A stretch of DNA of 64,000 nucleotides from SZUA-265 sp965651905 (GCA_965651905.1 CBFGUG010000017.1:1-64000); one strand, 5' to 3'. Shown: positions 25,295 to 34,413, counted from the stretch's first letter. Numbers and translations are program-made. The notes: generated by a model not told the origin, from the letters alone.

Positions 25295-26416
25295 TCATTC
25301 GACAGGTGCTGGCTGACTCGACGCGGGTGACTTCGGCGCATCGGGTGCGGTACTCGGCGAGGGAGATGCAGCCAACGGTACGGCCCAGACCTCGTTGTCG
25401 AGGAACAGTGGAATCAGCACGCGCTGCCGCTTGGGGTCGTAGCCGATGTCTGCAGGAGAATTCACGTCGCTCACGATCGCCGTGAAAGTCTGACCTGCCT
25501 GCCCGTGATATACGGCTTTGCCTTGCCAACTAGAGATGAGCAGGCTGCCATCAGACAGCTGCACCAGGCCATCTAGACCGCCAGTCGGTAGGCTGGTGGT
25601 TGCGCTGGGTTGTCCTTGGGCATCATACGAAACCAAAGTGTCACTGCCGAAAGTGACGATGCTGACGAGACCGTCGTGGGCGATGACGCCGTTGGGGCCC
25701 TTCAGCTCGGGGCCTTTCACCAAGGTACTGACGGTGTTGTCCTCGAGCCGATAGATGGCGTCGGTGCCGTTGGGTTCGAGTCCGCTCGCGCCCATGCTCA
25801 GGCCGCTGTCGGTGACGTAAATGGTGCCTTGGTCGTCAGTCGCGAGCTCGTTCAGGAACGTGGAGCCGGGGATGACGACCTCGCCCAGCGGCTTTCCCGT
25901 CGCTAAGTCGAAGCTGCGCACGCGATCGATGTCGGTAACGTGCAGCGTCTGCCCGGCGATCAGCATTCCCTTCGGGGCGTCCAGCGCCACGCCGTCGCGG
26001 CCGCCTTTGATGAAGTCGAGTTTCGCCACACTGCCGTCGGGACGCAGTTGGCTGATGAAACCATTGCCGTCTTTCTCCACGGGAGAGCCGTGAATGTTCG
26101 AAACCAGATACGAGTCCGTTTGGGGATCGTAGAGTGCGCACTCTGGCGTTTGTAGGCCGACATCCTTGAACACCACTCGTTCGGCTGGGTCGCTCGATGC
26201 CCCATCCCCAGACTCTTCATCTGACTTCGGATCCTGCGTGGAACTGACCTCGATTTCGACGGGCTCCGCACGCTCGTCGAGCTCGGTTTTCGGGTTCTCC
26301 GCGGGCAATGGCCCCGCGCACGTGACGAGGGCGCTCGAGGCCCATACCAGAATGAACAGACGCACGTTTGCTGCAGTGCGCTCGGGCTGGTTCGTGGAGT
26401 GATGGCTGATCGTCAT
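25295..26416 (-). CDS. SMP-30/gluconolactonase-like beta-propeller lipoprotein
   Basis: A 373-residue lipoprotein: the start at 26416 gives a signal peptide ending in SALVTC, with AAAGGG upstream. After an acidic linker the rest is a beta-propeller of the SMP-30/strictosidine-synthase type (VGLQTPECALYDPQTDSYLVSNIHG, GVALDAPKGMLIAGQTLHVTDIDRV, FLNELATDDQGTIYVTDSG, GPNGVIAHDGLVSIVTFG). The C-terminus is a Pro/Ser tail. Substrate unknown. Its stop overlaps the longer possible trp leader start, so transcription may run into the trp region. It is divergent from the PLP-enzyme gene. Confidence 0.85.
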   Translation of the reverse strand: MTISHHSTNQPERTAANVRLFILVWASSALVTCAGPLPAENPKTELDERAEPVEIEVSSTQDPKSDEESGDGASSDPAERVVFKDVGLQTPECALYDPQTDSYLVSNIHGSPVEKDGNGFISQLRPDGSVAKLDFIKGGRDGVALDAPKGMLIAGQTLHVTDIDRVRSFDLATGKPLGEVVIPGSTFLNELATDDQGTIYVTDSGLSMGASGLEPNGTDAIYRLEDNTVSTLVKGPELKGPNGVIAHDGLVSIVTFGSDTLVSYDAQGQPSATTSLPTGGLDGLVQLSDGSLLISSWQGKAVYHGQAGQTFTAIVSDVNSPADIGYDPKRQRVLIPLFLDNEVWAVPLAASPSPSTAPDAPKSPASSQPAPVE

Positions 26417-26552
26417 GTCGGGTCCCTTTCTCGTTTTGCTGCTCGGCGCTCGAGTTATGCAGGATGGTGATTTCCGCGGTTCCCGGATCCGAACTCCCTC
26501 GCGCGCTCGAGCTGGCGGCTTGGTATAAGCAGCACGCACGCATGGGACTATC

Positions 26553-27701
26553 ATGAAGCCAGTGCTCGAGGGAAGAACGCGAGCCGCGAATGATGAGGGG
26601 CGTGAAGCCGTCCGGCCTCTGGTCGAGCTGCTCACCGGGTTGGCCCGTCAGCTGCGGTTCGTCGAGCTCGGAATCTACCCGACGCCCGTCGAACCGCTGC
26701 CCATGCCAGCGACAGCGGCGCGCCAGCGTGTGTTCATCAAGCGCGACGATTTGAGCAGTGACGTTTACGGCGGGAACAAGGTGCGCACGCTCGAGGTGTT
26801 GTTCGGGCGCGCGCAGCAGCTCGGCTCTGCGCGGGTAGTATCGACGGGCGCGTTCGGTTCGAATCACGCGCTGGCTACCGTGCTCCACGCTCGGCGCGCG
26901 GGGCTCTCGTCGGGGGCGCTCTTGTTTCCACAGCCAGCGTCACGTGCCGCACTGGACAACTTCGAACGCACGGTGAGTCTCGCGGATGAACTAAAAATTC
27001 TGCCGCATTGGTCGATGTTGCCGTTCGGAAGCTTTCACTGGCGGCGAAGGGAACCTGGCGTGTACATCATGCCGCCGGGCGGTGCGACTCCGCTCGGGGC
27101 GCTGGGTTACGTGTCTGCGGCGCTCGAGCTCGCGCTTCAGGTTCGAGAAGGCTTGCTGCCGTCCCCGTCACGAATCGTGTTGCCCGTGGGCTCGTGTTGC
27201 ACGAGTGCAGGGCTCTTGGTGGGGTTGCGCCTCGCTCGCGACTTGGGGTTAGGCTTCGCGGATGGAGTACCTCAGGTGCACGCGGTGCGCGTGACGCCGT
27301 GGCCCGTGACGAGTCCGCTGCGCATCGCGCACTTGGCGCAGCGCACCTCGCAGTTGATCGGGCGAAAGTGCGGGCAAGCGCGGTTCGAATATTCCGCGTC
27401 AGAGTTGCGGGCGGGGCTGCGCGTCGACGCGGAGTTTCTCGGTGCGGGTTACGGGCGGCCCACCCCAACAGGGCGCCACGCCATGGCGACGCTCGGTAGA
27501 ATCGGGGAAACGCTGGACACGACTTACAGCGCCAAAGCGGCGGCAGCTCTGCTGCAGCGCGCGGCCGAGTTCGATGGGGTCACGCTTTTTTGGGCGACGA
27601 AGTCCAGCGCGGAGCTGCCCGCCGTGGATACACGGCGGGTGGCGGAGGCTGGCGCAGTCGCCCAGCGTTGGCTTTCGGCGGCGCGCGCCTGTAGCGGCTA
27701 G
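26553..27701 (+). CDS. PLP-dependent D-cysteine desulfhydrase/ACC deaminase-like enzyme
   Basis: A 382-residue fold-type II PLP enzyme. YPTPVEPLP and FIKRDDLSSDVYGGNKVRTLEVLFG (Lys that would bind PLP in GGNK) match the D-cysteine desulfhydrase/1-aminocyclopropane-1-carboxylate deaminase family, as do STGAFGSNHALA (phosphate/substrate region), LPVGSCCTSAGLLVGL and the C-terminal ATKSSAELPAV. The substrate cannot be settled by reading. Cytoplasmic. Its promoter region is shared divergently with the beta-propeller lipoprotein. Confidence 0.88.
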   Translation: MKPVLEGRTRAANDEGREAVRPLVELLTGLARQLRFVELGIYPTPVEPLPMPATAARQRVFIKRDDLSSDVYGGNKVRTLEVLFGRAQQLGSARVVSTGAFGSNHALATVLHARRAGLSSGALLFPQPASRAALDNFERTVSLADELKILPHWSMLPFGSFHWRRREPGVYIMPPGGATPLGALGYVSAALELALQVREGLLPSPSRIVLPVGSCCTSAGLLVGLRLARDLGLGFADGVPQVHAVRVTPWPVTSPLRIAHLAQRTSQLIGRKCGQARFEYSASELRAGLRVDAEFLGAGYGRPTPTGRHAMATLGRIGETLDTTYSAKAAAALLQRAAEFDGVTLFWATKSSAELPAVDTRRVAEAGAVAQRWLSAARACSG

Positions 27702-27804
27702 CGGAGGGCGTGGGCCGCGTTACCTGACGAAAAGGTGAGGGGGCTGCGGTGCGTGTAGTGAGCGAACGCCGCCAGGTACCCAGTGACGATAGGCGGCTTC
27801 GGGG

Positions 27805-28722
27805 TTACCTCGGGTTGAAGCCGAGTTCTTCGAGGTACGTCTTGTCGAGGGTCGATTTGGGGCGCGCGAGTTGGCTGCGCGCGTACAATGCCAGGCCCGC
27901 GCCCATGGCGGCTGCGCGACTCAGTTTGGAGGGGGGCGTTTCGGGGACGTAGCCGAGGCGCTGACCTTGGCGGCGCACGCGGTTTCGCACGTAGTCGAGG
28001 AAAGCGGGCAGCTGCTTGAGCACGGGGTGATGTTCGAAGCCGCGACCGAAACGTCGCACGAGGCTCGGCATCACGCTGAGTTGCAGTTCGACGAGGCCGT
28101 AGAACGCGGGGCGCAAGTAGGGGCGCTCTTGCAACAGTCGCGCGGTTTCTTTTTCGCCCCAGGCGACGTGTTCTTCTTCTTCGCGGCAGATGACTGCCAG
28201 GCGCTTTTTGATCGCGGGCACGCGTGGATCGTCGTCGGGTAGGGTTTGCTGCAAGATCTCCTTGAAGACGTCGAGCACCATGCCTTCGCCGATGGCGTGC
28301 TCCATCAGCACCTTGAGTGGGTAGTAGTGGTTGTGCGACGCGAGCAACTTGAGCGCCCAGTGGCCGTCGCTGGGCTCGAGCTCGAGCTCACGCATGATGT
28401 CGGCGAAGAGCTTGAGGTGACCCAGCTCTTGTTTCGCCTGGCGTACGTAAAAATGCGCCGCCGTGAGTGAACGGGCTGCGTAGAGTGACTGTCCGCAGTA
28501 AACGCCCGTAGCCTCGCCGTAGAGCGCTTGGGAAAGCACGAACCGCAGGATTTCCCTATCGTCCGGGTCGTTCAGATCGAAACACGCGCCGCCGAAGTCG
28601 AAGCCAGCGGCGTCTGGGTTGCCGCTCATGTCGGAAGCGACTCGGGATTGGTCGTCACGGACGCTCGTGGCGTTGCCGTTCTGGCGGTCGTGCGGCGATT
28701 GGGCGTTGGTGGTCGGCATCAT
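27805..28722 (-). CDS. Ferritin-like di-iron protein
   Basis: A 305-residue protein whose first 60 residues are polar linker. The helical core has carboxylate/histidine motifs expected of a ferritin-like four-helix bundle: LYGEATGVY, RQAKQELGHLKLFADIM (ExxH), LKVLMEHAIGEGMVLDVFKE and CREEEEHVAWGEKE (ExxH). The tail is basic (RVRRQGQRLGY...). The start at 28722 (MMPTTNAQ) removes an unlikely upstream extension; 28719 is the adjacent alternative. Possibly an iron- or oxygen-dependent oxidase or a rubrerythrin-like protein; substrate unknown. Confidence 0.82.
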   Translation of the reverse strand: MMPTTNAQSPHDRQNGNATSVRDDQSRVASDMSGNPDAAGFDFGGACFDLNDPDDREILRFVLSQALYGEATGVYCGQSLYAARSLTAAHFYVRQAKQELGHLKLFADIMRELELEPSDGHWALKLLASHNHYYPLKVLMEHAIGEGMVLDVFKEILQQTLPDDDPRVPAIKKRLAVICREEEEHVAWGEKETARLLQERPYLRPAFYGLVELQLSVMPSLVRRFGRGFEHHPVLKQLPAFLDYVRNRVRRQGQRLGYVPETPPSKLSRAAAMGAGLALYARSQLARPKSTLDKTYLEELGFNPR

Positions 28723-29057
28723 CGAGGTCCCCGTCTCACGTCGAGTTGACCTGTGAAACTTGGCAACCGTGACGGCGATCCGCCAGAGGGAGTTGCACCA
28801 GTGGCCAGGAGAGTGTGCGCTGACGCCGCGGATCCGGTCGCGTTGCGGAACGAAGTCGCGCACGAACGGAAAATGCGGCAAGCGCTTTGGTCGCGAGTCG
28901 ATCGGCCGTCAAACCGAGCGAGGGACATGTGCGTAGAAGGCGTGAGCGGGACTCGACGCGTCCAGTCCGATGCAGGCTCAGTCGGTGAAACGCCGCGAGG
29001 GTTGTATCGGCTGTTCGGAACCGTGCGGACGACGCCTCGCCGGGTTACGCTCGGTTC
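28723..29057. other. Divergent intergenic region, no gene seen
   Basis: The 335 bp lie between the ferritin-like gene (minus) and the membrane-protein gene (plus). Open frames here are shadows with Arg-rich translations. I could not identify promoter boxes or hairpins. Confidence 0.5.
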
Positions 29058-29840
29058 GTGTATCGAGATCGTTCGGGTTCGTTGTCGTGGCGTGTTGGCT
29101 CGGTTGTTTTGGTCTTGGGGTGGGGAGTAACCGCGCACGCGCAGAGCACGACGTCGTTTCCTGAGCCTGGCGCGCCGAGCGCCCCCGCTGGCGGTTCCGC
29201 CACACCAGCTGTAGAGTCAGCCGCGCCAAGCCAGCCGCAACAGGTGAATGCGGCTGCGCAGAACCCGCCGCCCGCCGTCGGGCCTCAGAACGCAGCAGTG
29301 GCGAGCCCAGCGCCAGTTAGTCCAGCGCCAGCAAACCCAACCGCAGCTCCAGTCGTCGAGTACGCGCCTGGGCAGTCACTTCCGCTGCGTCTGCCGTTCG
29401 AGCAGGGGGATCCGATCCCTTCTGGATACTCCGTCGAGGAGCGTTACGACAAGGCGCTCACCGTGGGCGGCGGCGTCGTGTTGGGGAGCGCATATCTCAC
29501 TGCGGTGGTGCTGGCGGCGAGCTCCTCCGAAAGCGGACAGGGTTGGTTGATGGTGCCCCTGATCGGACCATTTGCGGCCATCATGAAGCAGGAGACTACC
29601 TGCGGTGACGCAACGTCGCTTCAGCCCGTGAGCACACAAGACTGCGTGGAGACGGTCAACGCCGCCACGCGCAGAACAGTCGTCGTTCTCGCGGATGGCT
29701 TGCTTCAAGTGGCAGGTGCCACGATGCTGGTGATTGGGCTAGCCACGCCCGAAAGACAATTGGTATTGGACTCCGGGGTCACTCTGGTGCCTGGTGTGGC
29801 CGGCGGGGACTACGGTGCCACGCTTCGCGGCGTTTTTTGA
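29058..29840 (+). CDS. Hypothetical envelope protein with Pro/Ala-rich N-terminus
   Basis: A 260-residue protein starting at GTG 29058. It has a signal peptide (about 10-28, WRVGSVVLVLGWGVTAHAQ), then about 80 residues rich in Pro, Ala and Gln, then two hydrophobic segments (LTVGGGVVLGSAYLTAVVLAA and VVVLADGLLQVAGATMLVIGLA) with a conserved-looking block LMVPLIGPFAAIMKQETTC between them. I recall similar Polyangiales proteins annotated only as hypothetical. Probably a membrane-associated envelope protein. No Shine-Dalgarno is clear at the start. Confidence 0.62.
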   Translation: MYRDRSGSLSWRVGSVVLVLGWGVTAHAQSTTSFPEPGAPSAPAGGSATPAVESAAPSQPQQVNAAAQNPPPAVGPQNAAVASPAPVSPAPANPTAAPVVEYAPGQSLPLRLPFEQGDPIPSGYSVEERYDKALTVGGGVVLGSAYLTAVVLAASSSESGQGWLMVPLIGPFAAIMKQETTCGDATSLQPVSTQDCVETVNAATRRTVVVLADGLLQVAGATMLVIGLATPERQLVLDSGVTLVPGVAGGDYGATLRGVF

Positions 29841-29930
29841 TCGAAGGTGCGGAACTGGTCCATTCCCGCCAAACTGGGGTATCGTCCCGCGCCCCCTCTC
29901 CGCCGCAGCGGAGTCTCTGAGTGACCCACC

Positions 29931-31124
29931 GTGCCGCGTTCGAACATGCCAGCGAGAAAGAACACCGCGCTCGTCCTTTCAGGAGGGGGAGCGCGAGGTG
30001 CGTACGCGGTGGGGGTGATTCAGGCGATCGTCGAAGTGCTCGGACTGAGCCCCGGGGATCGCTCGCCGTTCGACATCTACTCGGGCACCAGCGTGGGTTC
30101 GATCAACTCGAATTACTTGGTGGCGAACGCGCACCACGGGGACATGGGCGTGTATCGCCTGCGCGAGTTGTGGTCGCAGCTCGGGGTGAACGCTCACTTG
30201 CGAGTGCGCAACGAGGCCAAAGTCCTGCGTGGTTTCACGGGGGGATGGTTTTCCCGCGCACTGCTCGACGCAGCGCCGCTCCAGGCTTTGGTGCGTAGCA
30301 ACATCTCGTTCTCGAACATCCATCGCAACATCGCGGACGGCACCGTGCTGGCCAGTTTGGTGGCGGCGTTCAACATCGGCACCGCGCAAACGACGATATT
30401 TTCGGAGTTCCACCCGTCCGTGCAGGCGCGCAAATCGCGCGACCCGTCGCGCAGTGAGTGGCAGGGGCGGCTGCGGCCACGCCACATCTTGGCGTCGTCG
30501 GCGATGCCGTTCGTGTTCCCCTCGCAGCGGATTGGCAAGGCCTACTATTGCGACGGCGGACTTCGTTTCAACACGCCGATCTCACCCGCGATCCGCGCAG
30601 GGGCAGACAGGCTCGTCGTGATCTCGCTCAAGTACGAGCGCGAAGACGAAGAACACGTCAACCACTTGCACCAGTACCCCACCGCATCGTTCCTCGCCGG
30701 GCGCTTGCTCGGCGCGCTGTTGCTCGATCCGTTCGAGTACGATCTCGACGTGCTCGAGCGTTTCAATAGTTTGACCGAGGCGCTGGAGCGCGCGTTGCCG
30801 CGCGAGGAGTTGGCGCGGGTGCAACAAGTGATGCGCGAGACGCGAGGCGCGCCGTATCGCAAACTGGAAAAGTTGGTGTTCAGCCCGAGCGAGGATCTAG
30901 GTAGGCTCGCCAACGAACACTTGCGCGAACACTTGGCTAGCTACAAGCTGGGTGCCTTGCCCCGATACTTCTTGCGCAAGGCCGCCCACGAATCAGCGAC
31001 GTGGGAAGCCGATTGGGCCACGTACCTGCTATTCGATGGCGGCTACGCCGAAAAGCTCATGGACCTGGGCGTGCGCGACGGGTTCGCCCAGCGCGACGCG
31101 ATTGCGGCGTTTTTCGGCAAGTGA
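29931..31124 (+). CDS. Patatin-like phospholipase
   Basis: A 397-residue serine acyl hydrolase. The oxyanion loop SGGGARGAYAVG (about 17-28), nucleophile elbow GTSVGS (about 52-57) and catalytic Asp in DGGLRFN (about 209-215) are all present, so the Ser-Asp dyad is intact. The C-terminal 150 residues (DVLERFNSLTEALERAL ... PRYFLRKAAHE) are helical and match no second domain I know. The open frame starts at GTG 29931; ATG 29946 is a likely alternative. No signal peptide, so cytoplasmic or membrane-associated lipid hydrolysis is expected. Convergent with hemD, 6 bp apart. Confidence 0.9.
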   Translation: MPRSNMPARKNTALVLSGGGARGAYAVGVIQAIVEVLGLSPGDRSPFDIYSGTSVGSINSNYLVANAHHGDMGVYRLRELWSQLGVNAHLRVRNEAKVLRGFTGGWFSRALLDAAPLQALVRSNISFSNIHRNIADGTVLASLVAAFNIGTAQTTIFSEFHPSVQARKSRDPSRSEWQGRLRPRHILASSAMPFVFPSQRIGKAYYCDGGLRFNTPISPAIRAGADRLVVISLKYEREDEEHVNHLHQYPTASFLAGRLLGALLLDPFEYDLDVLERFNSLTEALERALPREELARVQQVMRETRGAPYRKLEKLVFSPSEDLGRLANEHLREHLASYKLGALPRYFLRKAAHESATWEADWATYLLFDGGYAEKLMDLGVRDGFAQRDAIAAFFGK

Positions 31125-31130
31125 GCCGAG

Positions 31131-31979
31131 CTACGAGCGGCGCCGCGTTGCCCAGATCCGCGCGACGTGCGAGACGAGCTGTCCCATCTTGGGGTGTTCT
31201 GGTTCGGTGTCGACGCTGATGCCCGTCTCGCGAAGGGCGTCACTCGTGACTGGGCCGATTGAGCCCACGAAGGTTCGGCTCAGCGCAGCGCGTGTCTCGG
31301 CGGTGCGTCCAGACCTTTCCGCAACCCTCAACAGGTGAACAACCTGCTGGGCGCTAGTGAACAGCGAGACGTCGACTTCGCCCGCGCACAGCGAGTCCAC
31401 GGCACGTTCGAGGGGCGCGAGGTCTTCGGGGAGCTGCCAACGATAAACGCCGACGCGCCTGACGTTCGCCCCCAGCGCGGTCAGGCCGTCGAGCAACGTC
31501 GGGGTGGCCGCGCCGTACTCTTGTACGAACACGTTCTTACCCGCGACGGGCAGTTCCGCTTCAATCACGTCGAGCAACTGTCGGCTGGTGTTCGGCTCGG
31601 GGGCGACCAGCGTCGGGCTGAGGCCGAGCTCTTTGAGTACCTTGACGGGTTTGGGGCCTCGGCAGGGCAGGGCGACTTTCTTCAAAGCGGCGACCAGTTC
31701 GTCTTTCGGGTGCCGCAGCGTCATCGCGTCGAGCAAGCTGCGTAAACCGACGCCCGTGAGCAGCACGAGCACGTCACACTCTCCCGCGAGCAGACGCTCG
31801 GCGAACTCCAGCGCCTCGCGCTGATCGCTCAGAGGGACTTCGCGCATGGACGGGGCGCGCTGCGCCACGCCGCCTTGCTTTTCGATCAGCTTGGCCATCT
31901 CGCGTTCGTGGCGGCTCTCCAGACTGAGCACGCGTGCGCCAGCAAACGGGCCGCGAGCTGCGGGGCCGACCGGGGTCAC
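31131..31979 (-). CDS. hemD: Uroporphyrinogen-III synthase
   Basis: It cyclises hydroxymethylbilane to uroporphyrinogen III in tetrapyrrole synthesis. The two-domain fold is visible: ARVLSLESRHEREMAKLIEKQGG at the start, CDVLVLLTGVGLRSLLDA, KNVFVQEYGAATPTLLDGL and VGVYRWQLPED in the middle, and DVSLFTSAQQVVHLL ... TFVGSIGPVTSDALRETGISVDTEPEHPKMGQLV at the end, the typical C-terminal signature. The start is GTG 31979 with GGAGG eight bases upstream; it overlaps the stop of the upstream membrane-protein gene as GTGA. The open frame extends far upstream but only as a shadow of that gene. Confidence 0.9.
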   Translation of the reverse strand: MTPVGPAARGPFAGARVLSLESRHEREMAKLIEKQGGVAQRAPSMREVPLSDQREALEFAERLLAGECDVLVLLTGVGLRSLLDAMTLRHPKDELVAALKKVALPCRGPKPVKVLKELGLSPTLVAPEPNTSRQLLDVIEAELPVAGKNVFVQEYGAATPTLLDGLTALGANVRRVGVYRWQLPEDLAPLERAVDSLCAGEVDVSLFTSAQQVVHLLRVAERSGRTAETRAALSRTFVGSIGPVTSDALRETGISVDTEPEHPKMGQLVSHVARIWATRRRS

Positions 31980-32326
31980 AGCAGAAACCTCCGAACCAGT
32001 GCCACGACGCCGACGATGATGGCGGCGGCGACCAGGGCGACCCCAAACCCGTTGATCTTGAGCCTGCTGCTCAGGGCGTCGGTGAGCTTGAGAATGATCG
32101 CCACGACGAATATCTGGGTGATGACACCGAGCGCCCACGCGAGGGAAAGAGTGAGCACTCCGAGCGCGAACGTGATCAGCCAGCTGAGCGCCCAATTCAG
32201 CAATCCAAAGAGTGCGGCAACGCCGATGGCGCCACCAATTCCGCCCTTGATTTCGAAGCCTTTGAGCAGTTTCGCGACGAGCATCATTGCCGCGGAGTAC
32301 AGCGCCCAAGTGATCAACATGCCCAT
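31976..32326 (-). CDS. Small four-helix membrane protein (phage-holin superfamily-like)
   Basis: A 116-residue protein with about four hydrophobic segments (LITWALYSAAMMLVAKLL, GGAIGVAALFGLLNWALSWLI, TLSLAWALGVITQIFVVAIILKL, GFGVALVAAAIIVGVVALV). It resembles the widespread small-membrane proteins grouped as phage holin superfamily IV, which are usually chromosomal and not part of phages. It overlaps hemD by four bases (GTGA), so the two are translated together. Function unknown. Confidence 0.8.
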   Translation of the reverse strand: MGMLITWALYSAAMMLVAKLLKGFEIKGGIGGAIGVAALFGLLNWALSWLITFALGVLTLSLAWALGVITQIFVVAIILKLTDALSSRLKINGFGVALVAAAIIVGVVALVRRFLL

Positions 32327-32532
32327 GGCGGCGAGGATAGGGCTTGCGCTACTCAGGCGCCACGGCTCGTTGAAAAATGCCAGCGGCCGTGGACTCGGGA
32401 ACGCCTGGTCGACTCGGCGGAGTCCGAGAAAATGCTCGGAAGCTCGGGGGCCTGCGTCTATGCTGCGCGCGCTCGCGGACGGAACGACCCGACGTTGAGC
32501 ACCCGAGGTTCAGGGAATAAGGAGATTGGTTG

Positions 32533-34221
32533 ATGCGACGACTCGATAGCGGCGTTTTGTTTGCTGGTGCATGGGCTGCCACCGCGTTCGGCTTGCTGGC
32601 GGCCACGGCTTCGGCGCAGCCCGCTCCTGCACCGCCTCCAGCCCCCACCGAGGCCCCTCCCGCGGAGGCTCAGCCGCCTGCTGAAGCGGCCCCCACCCCG
32701 GCTCCGCCACCCACCGAGCCGCAGCCCCAGCCCGTACCTCCTGCCGCCCCGCCCGTCGGCGAAGCGCCCCCGCCGCCGGCGCAACCCGCGCCACCTGCGC
32801 TGGACGCTCCGCCCGCCGAGCCCGTGGCGCCAGCCCCCGCAGATCCTCCCGTCGCAGATCCTCCCGTCGCTGATCCTCCCGTCGCTGATCCTCCCGTCGC
32901 TGAGCCCGCGTCCGAGCAGCCGGGGATCCGCCTCGACGCTGACGTTCAAACGCCACCCACGGGTATCGTGACTGACGGGCCACTGCGTTTCGAGGAGCCC
33001 GCCGCAGCGAACGAGGATGACGAGCTAGCTTGGTACGATCAACTGCAGGCTTCGGCGTTCATCGACGGGTACTACAGCCACAACTACATGACACCCAAGC
33101 CGCAGTCGGGACGTAACCGTTTCCGCCGTTTCGATACGACCAACGGGTTCGCGCTCTCGTGGGCGGGGCTGAATCTCGCATACGCCGGGGCGCAGTTCGG
33201 CGGCACGCTGGACCTGCGGTTTGGTCCCAGTGCGGAGGTATTCTCTGGAAGTGCCGACACCGACGCGGGACTCCAATACGTCAAACAGGCGTACGCCACC
33301 TGGCGGCCGGGCGGCGCGGACTCGATGGTGACGTTGGACTTCGGCAAGTTCGACACGATCTATGGCGCCGAGGTCGCCGACAGTCAGCTCAACTTCAACT
33401 ACACGCGTGGTTTGCTTTGGTTGGGGCAGCCCTACTTTCACACTGGACTGCGTGCCAACTTCGACTTGTCGGAACAGTTTTGGATCACGGCGCTGGTCGC
33501 AAACGGTTGGAATAACTCCGTCGACAACAACATCGGCAAGTCGTTCGGAATTCAGTTCAACGTGGCCGTGCCCAACTCGACCGATCCAGACGGAGCCCCC
33601 GTGTTCGACGCGCACCTCGGCTACATGATCGGTCCAGAGCAAGCAGACAACGGCCTGATCGTCGACTACTGCTCAGCTGGAACGTTCGATCCTGAAGTGC
33701 TCAGGTGCACGACGGACAACTCCTCTCCTTCGCCAGATCTCCAGCGCGACGGCGGAGACTCCAACACGGCACTGCGCCACTTCATCGACTTGATCGTCGG
33801 AGTCAACCCGAGCCCCGAGTTTTCACTGGTGCTCAACGCAGATCTCGGAATCGAGGATGCGCGCACGGGGCCACTCGACTCCAACAACACACCCGGGTTC
33901 GAGTCGCAGATGTGGTGGGGAGTCAGCGCGATGGGGCGTTACGCGTTCACCCAAGAGTGGGCTGGGGCGGCGCGCGCCGAAATTTACAACGATCCTGACG
34001 GGCGCGCGACGGTCGGCGACGATCGATACGTCGTCAACGTGCCTGAGTTGACGCTGTTTTCCGCGACGTTCACCGCGGAGTACGCACCTGTTGAGAACTT
34101 GATCCTCAAGCTCGACAACCGACTCGACTTTGCCAACGAAGACGTGATGCCGCGCCAGGTTCGCAGCTATGAGAGCTTCCAGATCACGAGCACTCTGGGA
34201 GTCGTCGCGGTCACGAACTGA
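32533..34221 (+). CDS. Outer-membrane beta-barrel porin-like protein
   Basis: A 562-residue protein. The start is the ATG at 32533, with AAGGAGA at 32519-32525. It has a signal peptide (about 8-28), then about 100 residues of Pro/Ala-rich linker including four DPPVA repeats, then a barrel domain starting ASAFIDGYYSHNYM with aromatic girdle-type strands and ending in a strand ESFQITSTLGVVAVTN. Segments such as NRFRRFDTTNGFALSWAGLNLAY, GGADSMVTLDFGKFDTIYGAE and LLWLGQPYFHTGLRANFDLSEQFWITALVANGW match the putative OmpL-like/BBP2-type barrel family. Likely an outer-membrane porin of unknown substrate. Confidence 0.87.
   Translation: MRRLDSGVLFAGAWAATAFGLLAATASAQPAPAPPPAPTEAPPAEAQPPAEAAPTPAPPPTEPQPQPVPPAAPPVGEAPPPPAQPAPPALDAPPAEPVAPAPADPPVADPPVADPPVADPPVAEPASEQPGIRLDADVQTPPTGIVTDGPLRFEEPAAANEDDELAWYDQLQASAFIDGYYSHNYMTPKPQSGRNRFRRFDTTNGFALSWAGLNLAYAGAQFGGTLDLRFGPSAEVFSGSADTDAGLQYVKQAYATWRPGGADSMVTLDFGKFDTIYGAEVADSQLNFNYTRGLLWLGQPYFHTGLRANFDLSEQFWITALVANGWNNSVDNNIGKSFGIQFNVAVPNSTDPDGAPVFDAHLGYMIGPEQADNGLIVDYCSAGTFDPEVLRCTTDNSSPSPDLQRDGGDSNTALRHFIDLIVGVNPSPEFSLVLNADLGIEDARTGPLDSNNTPGFESQMWWGVSAMGRYAFTQEWAGAARAEIYNDPDGRATVGDDRYVVNVPELTLFSATFTAEYAPVENLILKLDNRLDFANEDVMPRQVRSYESFQITSTLGVVAVTN
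32842..32901 (+). repeat. 15-bp tandem repeat (DPPVA), four copies
   Basis: gatcctcccgtcgct occurs at 32842, 32857, 32872 and 32887 with a single substitution in the first copy. It encodes DPPVA in the linker of the porin-like protein and keeps frame if the copy number changes. Confidence 0.92.
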
Positions 34222-34413
34222 CGTCTTCGTCTCATCGTTGCTCGTCGCGGTCCCTCGTCGGGCCGGGGCGAGCGTGAAGTTGCCCACCCGTCCGGGTAAT
34301 CACCAGCAACCTTCTGCCGGGCGGCGCCCGTCGATTGCGGTTTTCACCTGGGCGCGGGTCGCTTTTGGTGGTTCAGCTGGTCGTCGTCGGCTACACGGGC
34401 CGACGCCGAACCG

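Noticed and set aside
31976..32326. Holin-like protein as a prophage sign
   Set aside because: No other phage genes are nearby; this membrane family is mostly chromosomal.
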